From Amycolatopsis rifamycinica (GTDB lineage: Bacteria; Actinomycetota; Actinomycetes; Mycobacteriales; Pseudonocardiaceae): 64,000 nt of DNA. Below the pieces are notes generated by a model. It was not told the DNA's origin and ran no database searches. It saw only the letters and a list, made by a program, of their open reading frames with translations. Both the position numbers and the translations under genes were made by a program. This document shows positions 21,220-29,453 of the stretch, piece by piece (position 1 is the stretch's first letter; the number at the start of each line of letters is the position of its first letter). Location: positions 62,001 through 126,000 of the forward strand of contig NZ_JMQI01000030.1 in NCBI RefSeq assembly GCF_000695625.1, read 5' to 3'.

Positions 21220-22137
21220 TCAACCGCCGCAGCCCCCGCCGCCTCCTCCGCAGCCCCCGCCCCCGCCGCCGCACGAGCTGCCGCCGCCGCAGGAGCTGCC
21301 GCCGCCGCAAGAACTGCCGCCGTAGTAGCCGGCGAAACCGCCGCTACCGGCCGCCACCGACCGGCTCCGGCGGGCGGCGGCGCGGGTGGCCGGGACCACC
21401 GTGGAGCGGCTGACGGCCAGCCGGACGTCCTTGTCGGGGTGGTTGCCGAACCCGCCGGCCGCCACCGCGCCCGCCGGACCGGCCGTCAGCACGCCGGCGC
21501 GCTCGGCGGCACCGGCCGCGGCCCGGCCGGCGGCGGTGGCCGTGACCTCCGGGGGGTGCACGGCGCGGGTCGTCACGAAGACGGCCGCGACCGTGCCGAG
21601 CAGCAGCAGGCCCAGCAGGTAGCCGACCGGGTGCCCGGTGGAGCTCCCGGCGATCAGCCGGACCACGCCGAGCACGACCAGCGCCCAGTACGCGACGGCG
21701 GCGCCGGCCCAGGTCGCGCGGGCCTTCCGGGTGTCGAGGAGCAGGCCGCGCGCGATCAGCCGGTTCTCCAGGGCGACCAGCGCCGGGTGGTGCCCCACCT
21801 CGCGGCGCACCGAGTCGACCACGGTGCCGGTCTTGCCGATCCGGACGAGCGCGGCGCGGCCCAGGTCGTCCGGCGCCGACCCGCGGACGCGGTGCACGCG
21901 GCCGGTGCCGTCCATCCGGATGATCCGGCGCTCCAGCAGCCGGGCGACGACGAACTCGGCCGCCCGGGTGCGGCCGCCGGTGAGCAGGGCGAGTTCTTCG
22001 GCCCGGTCCGGCACGCCGCCGTCGCGGCCGCGCCGTAGGAGCCCGTGGGCCGCCGACGCGGCCAGTGCCGGCAGCAGCAGCGACCCCAGGTAGAGCTGCG
22101 CGAACACCGTTCCGGGAATGCCCCAGGTGTCGGTCAT
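21220..22137 (-). CDS. Second TIGR04222-type membrane protein with Gly/Cys tail
   Basis: A 305-aa paralogue of the next gene: the same DTWGIPG start, TM1, ELALLTGGRTRAAEFVVARLLERR, and paired membrane segments near 145-190. The tail has three GGSSC units and then two longer Gly runs with Cys, five Cys in total, ending GGCGG. The low-complexity DNA at 21225-21320 is the tail coding region, not a separate repeat. ATG at 22137 has GGGAGGGCGG upstream. It is first in the cluster, 66 bases before its paralogue. Confidence 0.82.
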   Translation of the reverse strand: MTDTWGIPGTVFAQLYLGSLLLPALAASAAHGLLRRGRDGGVPDRAEELALLTGGRTRAAEFVVARLLERRIIRMDGTGRVHRVRGSAPDDLGRAALVRIGKTGTVVDSVRREVGHHPALVALENRLIARGLLLDTRKARATWAGAAVAYWALVVLGVVRLIAGSSTGHPVGYLLGLLLLGTVAAVFVTTRAVHPPEVTATAAGRAAAGAAERAGVLTAGPAGAVAAGGFGNHPDKDVRLAVSRSTVVPATRAAARRSRSVAAGSGGFAGYYGGSSCGGGSSCGGGSSCGGGGGGCGGGGGGCGG

Positions 22138-22223
22138 GAGTCCGCCCTCCCTCGTCCGTGTGCGGAGACTACGTTCGAGGAAGGGCGGCGGGTTGCTCGC
22201 TTAAGGAGGATTTAGGCCGGCTG

Positions 22224-22646
22224 TTACGACTCGGGGACCAGCTTCAGCGAGATCGAGTTGATGCAGTAGCGCTGGTCGGTCGGGGTCGGGTAGCCCTCGC
22301 CCTCGAAGACGTGCCCGAGGTGGCTGTGGCAGGAGCCGCAGAGCACCTCGATCCGCTTCATGCCCATGGACCGGTCTTCGCGCAGCAGCACGGCGTCGGA
22401 GTCGGCCGGGTCGTAGAACGACGGCCAGCCGCAGTGGCTGTCGAACTTCGTGTCGCTGCGGAACAGCTCGGCACCGCACGCGCGGCACTCGTAGACGCCG
22501 GTGGTCTTGGTGTCGGTGTACTCACCGGTGAACGGCCGTTCGGTCCCCGCCTGGCGGAGCACGGCGAACTCGTCGGGGCTGAGCTGCTCCCGCCATTCCT
22601 GCTCGGACTTCACGACGCGCGGGGTCGCGCCGACAACGGGTTTCAT
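22224..22646 (-). CDS. msrB: Peptide-methionine (R)-S-oxide reductase
   Basis: A 140-aa MsrB that repairs methionine-R-sulfoxide. Two zinc-binding CxxC pairs (CRACGAELF and CGSCHSHLGHVFEGEG), the substrate motif HCGWPSFYDP near 74, and the catalytic Cys in DQRYCINSISLKL near 132 are all present. ATG 22646 fits family length; an in-frame GTG at 22664 lies one base after the upstream stop and is the alternative start. Confidence 0.95.
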   Translation of the reverse strand: MKPVVGATPRVVKSEQEWREQLSPDEFAVLRQAGTERPFTGEYTDTKTTGVYECRACGAELFRSDTKFDSHCGWPSFYDPADSDAVLLREDRSMGMKRIEVLCGSCHSHLGHVFEGEGYPTPTDQRYCINSISLKLVPES

Positions 22647-22665
22647 ACCTTTCACCCGATCCACG

Positions 22666-22971
22666 TTACGCCGCGAGCCAGGCGAGGGCGTGCACGACGA
22701 TGTCCCATGCGGCCACGATCACGCCGAGCACGATGAGGACGACGATCAGGGCGGCCACCCAGTAGCGCAGCCCGCCGAGCCGGTTGCTGGAGTCGGCGAA
22801 GTCGGCCACCCCGTCGAGGGCGGCTTCGATCGTGAAGTTGGGCCCGCACCGCTCGATGCGGTCGAGGTGCTCGGCGAACGCGCGCGCCTCCGGGTCGTAC
22901 GGGTCCAGGCCGACCAGGTCCTCGTGGAAGCGAGGATTCTGGCCCGGCAGCGAAGCTCCGTCGTCGGCCAT
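22666..22971 (-). CDS. Small single-pass membrane protein
   Basis: A 101-aa hypothetical protein. The N-terminal 70 residues are acidic and soluble (HEDLVGLDPYDPEARAFAEHLDRIERCGPNF), followed by one strong membrane helix (WVAALIVVLIVLGVIVAAW). No known domain recognised. It ends 19 bases before msrB and probably shares its transcript. ATG 22971 follows GGTGG; an upstream ATG at 22980 is possible. Confidence 0.65.
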   Translation of the reverse strand: MADDGASLPGQNPRFHEDLVGLDPYDPEARAFAEHLDRIERCGPNFTIEAALDGVADFADSSNRLGGLRYWVAALIVVLIVLGVIVAAWDIVVHALAWLAA

Positions 22972-23025
22972 GCCACCCACGGTAGGCCATCGGGGCCGCT
23001 CAGCCCACCGGACGCGCGTTACGTC

Positions 23026-24702
23026 TCAGTTGTTCGAGCCGGAGTGCTTGAGCCGCGTGTCGGCGTCGATCAGGATCCGGCCGCCCACGTTGACCAGCCG
23101 GAAGCCCGGCCTGTCACCGGCGATGTTGACGTTCATGACGAGCGAGCCGTCGGATTCGTTGCCACCCGAGTCGGCGCGCGCAACGGTCGGCCCGTCGATG
23201 TTCTTCTTGTTTTCGGCCCAGTACTCCTGGTACTTGTCCTGGCTGCCGTACACCTGCTGGGCGGCCGGGGTGAGCATGTCCCAATGGGCCGCCGGGTCGC
23301 TGAAGTAGTTGATGACCACCTGACCGGCGCTGCTGAAGTTGGTGACCGGCGAGTCGGTCGGCGTACGGCCGAGGTTCGCGGGCACGTTCGTCCCGCTGGT
23401 CTTGCCCGTGCTGGGCAGGCTCTGGCCCGTCGTGGGCTGCTTGCCCGGCGACTGGCCGATCTGGTTGTTGCCGCCCGAACCGCCGTTGCCCGAGTTCAGC
23501 ACCAGGAACACGACCACCGCGACCACCACGACCGCGGCGCCCGCCCCGGCGAACAGCGCGTACTTGCGCTTGTGGTCCGGCTTGCCCGTGTTCGACGAGT
23601 ACTGGGGCGCCCTGGCCGTCGGCGCGGCCGCGGGCATCGGTCTGGGCGGGGTGTTCGGCGGGGCGGCCGGGGACCGCATCGGCATGAACGCCGCCGTCGG
23701 GCGCGGCGGGGTGGACGACGCCTTGTTCGCCGGCACGGGCGTGCCGACCGGCGGGGACGAGGGCGCCTTGTTCGCGGTCCGCTGCCACGGCGGCCGCTCG
23801 CCGTCGTCCGCCGACGCGGGGGCGGCCGGCTTGCGGCCCGCGCCGCCGGAGAGCAGCGGCGGCGACGCCGTCATGCCGCCCGGCTCGGTGCGGGCCAGCG
23901 CGGCCAGCCGCTCGCGGGCCTCGGCCATGCTCGGCCGCTCGCCCGGCTCGCTGCGCAGCAGGCTCATCAGCAGCGCGGTGGCCGCCCCGGCCTGCACCGG
24001 CGGGTTGATCTGGCCGTTCGCCGCCGCGTAGAGCAGCGCGAGCTGGTTGGTCGTGTTGCCGTACGGCGTGGTGCCCTCGATCGCCTGGTAGAGGGTCGCG
24101 CCGAGGGCGAAGACGTCGGAGCTGGGCACCGGGTCGGCGCCGCGGGCCAGCTCGGGCGCCAGGTACGCGGGGGTACCGCCGATCAGGCCGGTCGCCGTCA
24201 GCGTCATGTCGCCGGCCGCGCGGGAGATGCCGAAGTCGGTGATCTTCGCGGTGCCGGTCTCGTCGATGAGGATGTTGCCCGGCTTGACGTCGCGGTGCAC
24301 GATGCCGGCGCGGTGGGCGGCCACCAGCGCGGACGCGACCTGCTCGCCGATCCGGGCGACCCGGCCGAGCGGCAGGGTGCCCTCCTCGGCGAGGATCGTG
24401 GAGAGGCTGGGCCCGTTCAGGTACTCCATCACCAGGCACGGGTCGCCGTTGTGCTCGGCGATGTCGAACACGACGATGGCGTTCGGGTGCTGGAAGCGGG
24501 CCGCGTTCTTCGCCTCGCGCATGGCGCGCTGGCGCATGTTGTCGCGTTCGGTCTCGGAGACACCCGGCTGCGGGAGGATCTGCTTGATCGCGACGGTGCG
24601 TTCGAGGCGCACGTCGGTCGCGCGCCACACGACACCCATGGCACCGCTACCAATGTGCTCGACGAGGCGGTAGTGCCCCGCGATCAGCTGACCGGTGTCG
24701 AT
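23026..24702 (-). CDS. Membrane Ser/Thr protein kinase lacking a normal start codon
   Basis: A PknB-type kinase of about 558 aa. The kinase domain has the Gly loop HIGSGAMGVVWRA, catalytic Lys in TVAIKQILPQ, HRDVKPGNILI, and KITDFGISRAAG. A Pro/Ala-rich linker, one membrane helix (LFAGAGAAVVVVAVVVFLV), and an outer domain of about 170 residues follow, with no PASTA repeats. Oddity: the first ATG in frame (24639) would remove the Gly loop. Upstream in frame up to a stop there is no ATG, GTG or TTG. AGGAG sits eight bases before an ATC at 24702, taken here as a tentative start; GTC at 24708 is the other candidate. Confidence 0.8.
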   Translation of the reverse strand: MDTGQLIAGHYRLVEHIGSGAMGVVWRATDVRLERTVAIKQILPQPGVSETERDNMRQRAMREAKNAARFQHPNAIVVFDIAEHNGDPCLVMEYLNGPSLSTILAEEGTLPLGRVARIGEQVASALVAAHRAGIVHRDVKPGNILIDETGTAKITDFGISRAAGDMTLTATGLIGGTPAYLAPELARGADPVPSSDVFALGATLYQAIEGTTPYGNTTNQLALLYAAANGQINPPVQAGAATALLMSLLRSEPGERPSMAEARERLAALARTEPGGMTASPPLLSGGAGRKPAAPASADDGERPPWQRTANKAPSSPPVGTPVPANKASSTPPRPTAAFMPMRSPAAPPNTPPRPMPAAAPTARAPQYSSNTGKPDHKRKYALFAGAGAAVVVVAVVVFLVLNSGNGGSGGNNQIGQSPGKQPTTGQSLPSTGKTSGTNVPANLGRTPTDSPVTNFSSAGQVVINYFSDPAAHWDMLTPAAQQVYGSQDKYQEYWAENKKNIDGPTVARADSGGNESDGSLVMNVNIAGDRPGFRLVNVGGRILIDADTRLKHSGSNN

Positions 24703-24806
24703 GGCGACTGCTCCTGACGAAATTCCCGGTGGTGGTGTCCCTGCTCAGCGCGTTACCGCTTCGCGCACCCGATCGAGTGTAGCGGTCGGCCACGCCGCAG
24801 TTCGCG

Positions 24807-25469
24807 TCAGCCAGCCGGTCCGGCGGGCCGCGGTTCGGCCGGTGCCCGCTTCTTGAACACCTTGACCAGGCCGATCGCTCCGGCCAGCGCGAACACGCCG
24901 TAACAGGCGAGCAGCGCGGGCGGCGTGTCGCCGGTCAGGGCGTCGCCGAGGACGACCACGGCGACCGTGCCGGGCACGCTCCCGAGCAGCGTACCGGTCA
25001 GGTACGGGACGAGCCGCACCGAGGACACCCCGCAGAGGTAGCTGAACGGCGCGAACGGCACCACCGGGATCAGCCGCAGGGACGTGATCGCCAGGACGCC
25101 GCCGCCGGAGAGCCGGTCGTTGACCGTCTTCACCGCGGACCGGTGCAGGTGGCGGGTGACCAGGTCCCGGCCCAGCAGGCGGGCCAGCCCGAAGGAGAGG
25201 CCGGCCGCGATGGTGGTGGCGACCAGGCCGATCGCGATCCCGGCCGCGGTGCCGACGAGCAGGCCGGCGGCGAGGTTGAACACCGTCCGCGGGATGGGCG
25301 CGACGGTGAGCAGCGAGTACGCGGCGAGCAGCACGAGCGGGGTGGCGGGGCCGGTGGTGCCGGCCCAGGCCCGCAGCTCGGCCGGACCGGGGATCGGCAG
25401 CAGCACCGCGGCCGCCGCGAAGGCGGCGAGCACGGCGAGCGCGACGATCAGTTTGGTGCGGCCGGACAC
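24807..25469 (-). CDS. TVP38/TMEM64 (DedA-like) membrane protein
   Basis: A 220-aa integral membrane protein with about five hydrophobic segments. The SNARE-associated/VTT core is present: FNLAAGLLVGTAAGIAIGLVATTIAAGLSFGLARLLGRD near 65-105 and LRLIPVVPFAPFSYLCG near 133-150. Members move lipids or small molecules across bacterial membranes; the substrate cannot be told. GTG start at 25469. Ends 37 bases before the region upstream of the kinase. Confidence 0.85.
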   Translation of the reverse strand: MSGRTKLIVALAVLAAFAAAAVLLPIPGPAELRAWAGTTGPATPLVLLAAYSLLTVAPIPRTVFNLAAGLLVGTAAGIAIGLVATTIAAGLSFGLARLLGRDLVTRHLHRSAVKTVNDRLSGGGVLAITSLRLIPVVPFAPFSYLCGVSSVRLVPYLTGTLLGSVPGTVAVVVLGDALTGDTPPALLACYGVFALAGAIGLVKVFKKRAPAEPRPAGPAG

Positions 25470-25598
25470 CGTTCGAGCCTACCGGCCGGGCCGGCCTGCT
25501 CCCGGGCCCGGTCCCGCGCGTCTCGAACGATTCATTCAGCACGTTCGAAGGTCCTGGATGAGTCAGTCAAGGCCGTCGGTGGCCGCTAGCGTGGCCGC

Positions 25599-26615
25599 AT
25601 GCCCAAGAACGGTGACCCGGTCGAGTACGAGGTGGGCGGCCGCACGGTCCGCGTCTCGAGCCCGGACAAGGTGTACTTCCCCCAGCGCGGCATCACGAAG
25701 CGGCAGGTCGTGGAGCACTACATCACGGTCGGCGGGCCGCTGCTGCGCGCGATCGGCGAGCGCCCGACGACGCTGAAGCGCTACGTCGACGGCGTCGAGG
25801 GCGACTGGTTCTACGCCAAGCGCCTGCCCAAGGGGGCGCCTTCGTGGGTATCCACCGCCGAGATCACGTTCCCGTCGGGCCGCAAGGCGGCCGAGGTGTG
25901 CCCGACCGAGCCGGCGGTGTTCGCCTGGGCGGCCAACCTGGGCACGTTCGACTTCCACCCGTGGCCGGTCCGCCGCCCGGACGTCGACCACCCGGACGAG
26001 CTCCGGATCGACGTCGACCCGCCGGACCGGGCGGGCTTCGCGGACGCGGTCGAGGTGGCGCTGGTGGTCCGCGAGGTCCTGGCCGACGCGGGCCTGACGG
26101 GCTGGCCGAAGACCTCGGGCGGCCGCGGGGTCCACGTGCTGGTCCGGATCCGGCCGGAGTGGGACTTCGTGGCGGTCCGGCACGCGGTGATCGCGCTGGG
26201 CCGCGAGGTCGCCCGCCGCATCCCGGACAAGGCGACGATCTCCTGGTGGAAGGAGGAGCGCGGCGGCCGGGTGTTCCTCGACTACAACCAGGCGGCCCGC
26301 GACCGGACGGTGGCCTCGGCCTGGTCGGTCCGCGGCACCCCGCGGGCGACGGTGTCGACCCCGCTGACGTGGGACCTGCTGGGGGAGGTGGACGCCGACG
26401 ACTTCGATGTCCTGACGATCCCGGCGTTCCTGGCGGAGTACGGCGACCCGCACGCGGGGATGGACGAGTCCCCGTTCGGGCTGGAGACGGCGCTGGAGTG
26501 GTACGAGCGGGATGTGCGCGACCACGGGCTGGGAGATCTGCCCTACCCGCCGGACTACCCGAAGATGCCGGGGGAGCCGAAGCGGGTGCAGCCGAGCAAG
26601 GCGCGTCCCGAGTGA
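25599..26615 (+). CDS. ligD: LigD-type DNA repair polymerase/primase domain protein
   Basis: A 338-aa stand-alone polymerase domain of the bacterial non-homologous end-joining (Ku/LigD) family. Motifs: SSPDKVYFPQRGITKRQVVEHY near 18-40, LKRYVDGV near 62, ELRIDVDPPD (metal-binding Asp pair) near 135-140, and KTSGGRGVHVLVRI near 168-180. It fills gaps with a preference for ribonucleotides. No ligase or nuclease domain is attached; a separate ATP-dependent ligase is encoded at 38-39 kb. No ku gene is in the window. Confidence 0.9.
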   Translation: MPKNGDPVEYEVGGRTVRVSSPDKVYFPQRGITKRQVVEHYITVGGPLLRAIGERPTTLKRYVDGVEGDWFYAKRLPKGAPSWVSTAEITFPSGRKAAEVCPTEPAVFAWAANLGTFDFHPWPVRRPDVDHPDELRIDVDPPDRAGFADAVEVALVVREVLADAGLTGWPKTSGGRGVHVLVRIRPEWDFVAVRHAVIALGREVARRIPDKATISWWKEERGGRVFLDYNQAARDRTVASAWSVRGTPRATVSTPLTWDLLGEVDADDFDVLTIPAFLAEYGDPHAGMDESPFGLETALEWYERDVRDHGLGDLPYPPDYPKMPGEPKRVQPSKARPE

Positions 26616-26817
26616 CGCCGGGAAATGGCGCTCGGCCAAAGGAACCAAAGCGGAACGGCCCGTGATCACGCCGACGCCCGCTGTCGCCTTTCGGGTCACA
26701 AATGTTGCACGGCCCAGCACGATGTCACGATCTTGGTCTCCGACGGCGTAACGTGCGGTCCCGGATCGACGACTCCCCGGGGCCATCGGGGGGCGGGTCC
26801 GGGGAAGGAGGCCGTTC

Positions 26818-27210
26818 GTGGACGACCTGATCGCTTTCCTCGCGGCGCGTGTCGGCGCGCGGCAGGCGTTGATCATGCAGGCCGTCAACAAGGCCAAGAC
26901 CGGCGAGGCGATGAACCGCGGCGAGACGAAGGTCGCCGTGGAGCAGAAGATCCGGGGACTCACCGATCTCGAGCTCGACGTGGTCAACCAGATGATCAAC
27001 GAGATCGAGGCGACCCGGCGGATCCTGCTCGCCCACCGCACCACCGTGTCGGAGAAGGTGCCCGGGTTTCCGCTCTACGGCAGCGAATACTGGTGTGAAA
27101 CCTGCCACGTGCCCGCCGACGAGGCCGGCTCCAACTGGTGCCTCACGCTGCGCCTGCTGGCCCTGCCCTACGCCGACCACCCGGAGTACAGCGAACGCTG
27201 GCGCCCCTGA
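26818..27210 (+). CDS. DUF6221 family protein
   Basis: A 130-aa actinobacterial protein of unknown function. It opens MDDLIAFLAARV and ends YADHPEYSERWRP, both typical of DUF6221. Two cysteine pairs in the C-terminal half (WCETCHVP and NWC) could bind metal. GTG start follows GGAAGGAGG. The 200 bases upstream have no gene. Confidence 0.75.
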   Translation: MDDLIAFLAARVGARQALIMQAVNKAKTGEAMNRGETKVAVEQKIRGLTDLELDVVNQMINEIEATRRILLAHRTTVSEKVPGFPLYGSEYWCETCHVPADEAGSNWCLTLRLLALPYADHPEYSERWRP

Positions 27211-27246
27211 CGGGAATCCCGCCGCCCGCGCGGCGTTGCACCCGGG

Positions 27247-28245
27247 GTGACGCTGTTCTCCGTGCTCGACCGCTCGCCCGTGCGGCGGCACCGCGGGCCC
27301 GCGCAGGCGCTGCGGGACACCGTCGCCTTCGCCACGGGCATCGAACGGCTGGGCTACCACCGGTTCTGGGTGTCCGAGCACCACGGCGTGCCGGGCGTCG
27401 CCGGGTCCGCGCCGACCGTGCTGGCCGCCGCCGTCGCCGGCGCGACCACGCGGATCCGGGTCGGTACCGGGGGCGTCATGCTGCCGAACCACCGGCCGCT
27501 GGTGGTGGCGGAGCAGTTCGGCGTCCTGGAAGCGCTTCACCCGGGCCGGATCGACATGGGCCTCGGCCGGTCCGTCGGCTTCACCGGCGGCGTCCGGTCG
27601 GCGCTGGGCCACGGCAAGGAGGCCGCCGACGACTTCGGCGCGCAGGTCCGCGAACTGCTCGGGTTCTTCACCGGCTCGCACGCGTACCCGGGGGTGCACG
27701 CCTACCCCGCGGAGGGCCTGCGCGTGCCGCCGTTCCTGCTGGCCACCGGGTCCGGCGCGGACCTCGCCGCGGAGCTCGGGCTGTCCCTGGTGATCGCCCC
27801 GGTCCGCGGTGAACGTGCCCTGGCCGAGGCGGTGTCGCGCTACCGGGACGGATTCCGCCCGTCCGAGTGGGCCCGCGACCCGTACGTGGTGGTGTCGACC
27901 GCGATCGCCGTGGCGGACTCGGCGGCGGAGGCACGGCGCCTGCTCGTGTCCGAGGCCTGGGCGACGGTGTACTCCCGCTCCCACGGCGTCTTCCCGCCGC
28001 TGGACCCGCCGGACGAGATCCTGGCGGCGCCGATGACCGGCCGCGAGCGCGGCCGGCTCGAGGAGACTTTGGACGGTCAGATCTCCGGGACACCGGCCGA
28101 AGTGGAAGAGCGGCTGGGGCGGTTGGTCGCGGCCACCGGCGCCGACGAGATTCTGGCGACGACCGCCGCTTACGATCAATCGGCTCGTTTCGGGTCTTTC
28201 GCGGCACTGGCCGAACTGGCGGGATTGCGCGTCTCCACGTCGTGA
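27247..28245 (+). CDS. LLM-class flavin-dependent oxidoreductase (MsnO8-like)
   Basis: A 332-aa luciferase-like TIM-barrel monooxygenase. Family signs: RFWVSEHHGVPGVAGSAPTVLAA near 40-60, TRIRVGTGGVMLPNH near 75, VAEQFGVLEALHPGRIDMGLGRS near 92-115, and the C-terminal DEILATTAAYD. It uses FMN or F420; the substrate is unknown. GTG start lies 34 bases after DUF6221. Its 3' end overlaps the convergent P-loop kinase gene by 70 bases. Confidence 0.85.
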   Translation: MTLFSVLDRSPVRRHRGPAQALRDTVAFATGIERLGYHRFWVSEHHGVPGVAGSAPTVLAAAVAGATTRIRVGTGGVMLPNHRPLVVAEQFGVLEALHPGRIDMGLGRSVGFTGGVRSALGHGKEAADDFGAQVRELLGFFTGSHAYPGVHAYPAEGLRVPPFLLATGSGADLAAELGLSLVIAPVRGERALAEAVSRYRDGFRPSEWARDPYVVVSTAIAVADSAAEARRLLVSEAWATVYSRSHGVFPPLDPPDEILAAPMTGRERGRLEETLDGQISGTPAEVEERLGRLVAATGADEILATTAAYDQSARFGSFAALAELAGLRVSTS

Positions 28246-28781
28246 ATTGTCGGCGAATCGCGCGGCAATCGTGTCGGTTTCCGGACTCGCTCGGCGATGC
28301 GGCGGGCCACCTCGGCCGGCGTCCGCCCGTCCGTGGGCACCAGCGTTGCCGACCGGCGCAGCCACGGCAGGGCCTCGCCGTAGCGGTCGACGTGGTCGAG
28401 CCGCCACTGCCGGGCGAGGGTGTCGGCGGACTCCTCGATCCGGCGGCGCAGTTCGGCCGGCTCCGCGTGCAGCACGAAGTGCGCGACCGGGACGCCTCGT
28501 TCGGCGAGGCCGTCGAAGATCTCCCGCGCGTACGCCTCGACCAGGATGGTCTGCGGGATGACCAGCGTGCCGGCGTGTTCGTGCACCCGTGCCGTGTTTT
28601 CGACCACGAGCGGTCGCCACAGCGGCAGGTGCTGGAAGTCGCCTTCGTGCTCGGGGAACGCCGTGCGCAGCAGATAGCCGACGAACTCCGTGTCGAACGT
28701 CCGGGCGCCCAGCAGGTCCGCCAGTTCGCGTGCGGTTGTCGTCTTGCCCGCGCCGAACGTGCCGTTCAGCCAGACGATCAT
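28176..28781 (-). CDS. P-loop ATP-binding kinase-like protein
   Basis: A 201-aa P-loop NTPase with Walker A LNGTFGAGKTTTARELADLL at residues 4-23 and a C-terminal Arg-rich lid (HAEPAELRRRIEES). It belongs with the small AAA/chloramphenicol-phosphotransferase-like kinases often annotated as AAA family ATPase or tunicamycin-resistance-like; the substrate is unknown. ATG 28781 overlaps the stop of the upstream gene (ATGA). The last 25 residues are encoded opposite the LLM gene and look non-conserved. Confidence 0.75.
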   Translation of the reverse strand: MIVWLNGTFGAGKTTTARELADLLGARTFDTEFVGYLLRTAFPEHEGDFQHLPLWRPLVVENTARVHEHAGTLVIPQTILVEAYAREIFDGLAERGVPVAHFVLHAEPAELRRRIEESADTLARQWRLDHVDRYGEALPWLRRSATLVPTDGRTPAEVARRIAERVRKPTRLPRDSPTIHDVETRNPASSASAAKDPKRAD

Positions 28782-29434
28782 CCGAGGACCAGCGGCAGCC
28801 GCGCGGCCAGCTCGCCCAGCGCGGCCGTCTCCGCCTCGGTCGGCGCTCGCCGGCCCGTCGCCACCAGCAGGACGTCCTCGTCCGGGAACGACGCCGGGAA
28901 CTCCGCCCCCGCGATGCGCTCCACCATCGCCCGCGTTCGCGCCAGGCCTTCGGACGGCGGCCCGGCGATCGACGGCACGTGCGCCACCAGGTCCAGGTGG
29001 TGCAGCGTCCACTCCAGCACGTAGGCCGCCAGGTAGTCGCCCGTCGTGAGGACCATGTCCTGCGTCGACACGCGCGTTCCCGGGTCCGCCAGGACGGCCG
29101 CCCGGCCCGCCGCCGATCCCACGTCGTCCAGGTGGAACTTCAGCAGCGCCGGGTCCTCGTACGCCGCCGCCAGGCGGACGATCAGCGCCGAAAGCGGGTC
29201 TTCACCCGTGGGCGGCGCGTCCGACACCGCCCAGTACGTGATCGCGTCGTGGGTGACCGGCGAGGTCGCGGGGGTGGCGAGGGTGATCAGCACGTCCTGC
29301 GCGTCGATCACCAGGTGGCAGACCAGGTCCCGGACCAGCCACCCCCGGCAGCCCGACGGTTTCGCGAACTCCGCGTCGGGAAGGGACTCGACCGCCGAAC
29401 GCAACGCCGCCCACGTGCGCGAAAAGAGATCCAC
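28778..29434 (-). CDS. Maleylpyruvate isomerase/DinB-fold family protein
   Basis: A 218-aa protein with the mycothiol-dependent maleylpyruvate isomerase N-terminal fold: CRGWLVRDLVCHLVIDAQDV near 30-48 supplies one metal His, and YVLEWTLHHLDLVAHV near 138-152 supplies others. Members use mycothiol or are thiol transferases; the substrate is unknown. GTG start. It is coupled to the kinase gene by ATGA. The N-terminus MDLFSRTWAALRSAVESL is the expected first helix. Confidence 0.78.
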   Translation of the reverse strand: MDLFSRTWAALRSAVESLPDAEFAKPSGCRGWLVRDLVCHLVIDAQDVLITLATPATSPVTHDAITYWAVSDAPPTGEDPLSALIVRLAAAYEDPALLKFHLDDVGSAAGRAAVLADPGTRVSTQDMVLTTGDYLAAYVLEWTLHHLDLVAHVPSIAGPPSEGLARTRAMVERIAGAEFPASFPDEDVLLVATGRRAPTEAETAALGELAARLPLVLG

Positions 29435-29453
29435 GCGCGCGAAGCTAGCAGGG

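Noticed and set aside
21225-21320. Low-complexity CGCCGC-type repeat as a separate repeat element
   Set aside because: It is explained by the Gly/Ser/Cys tail of the membrane protein encoded there.
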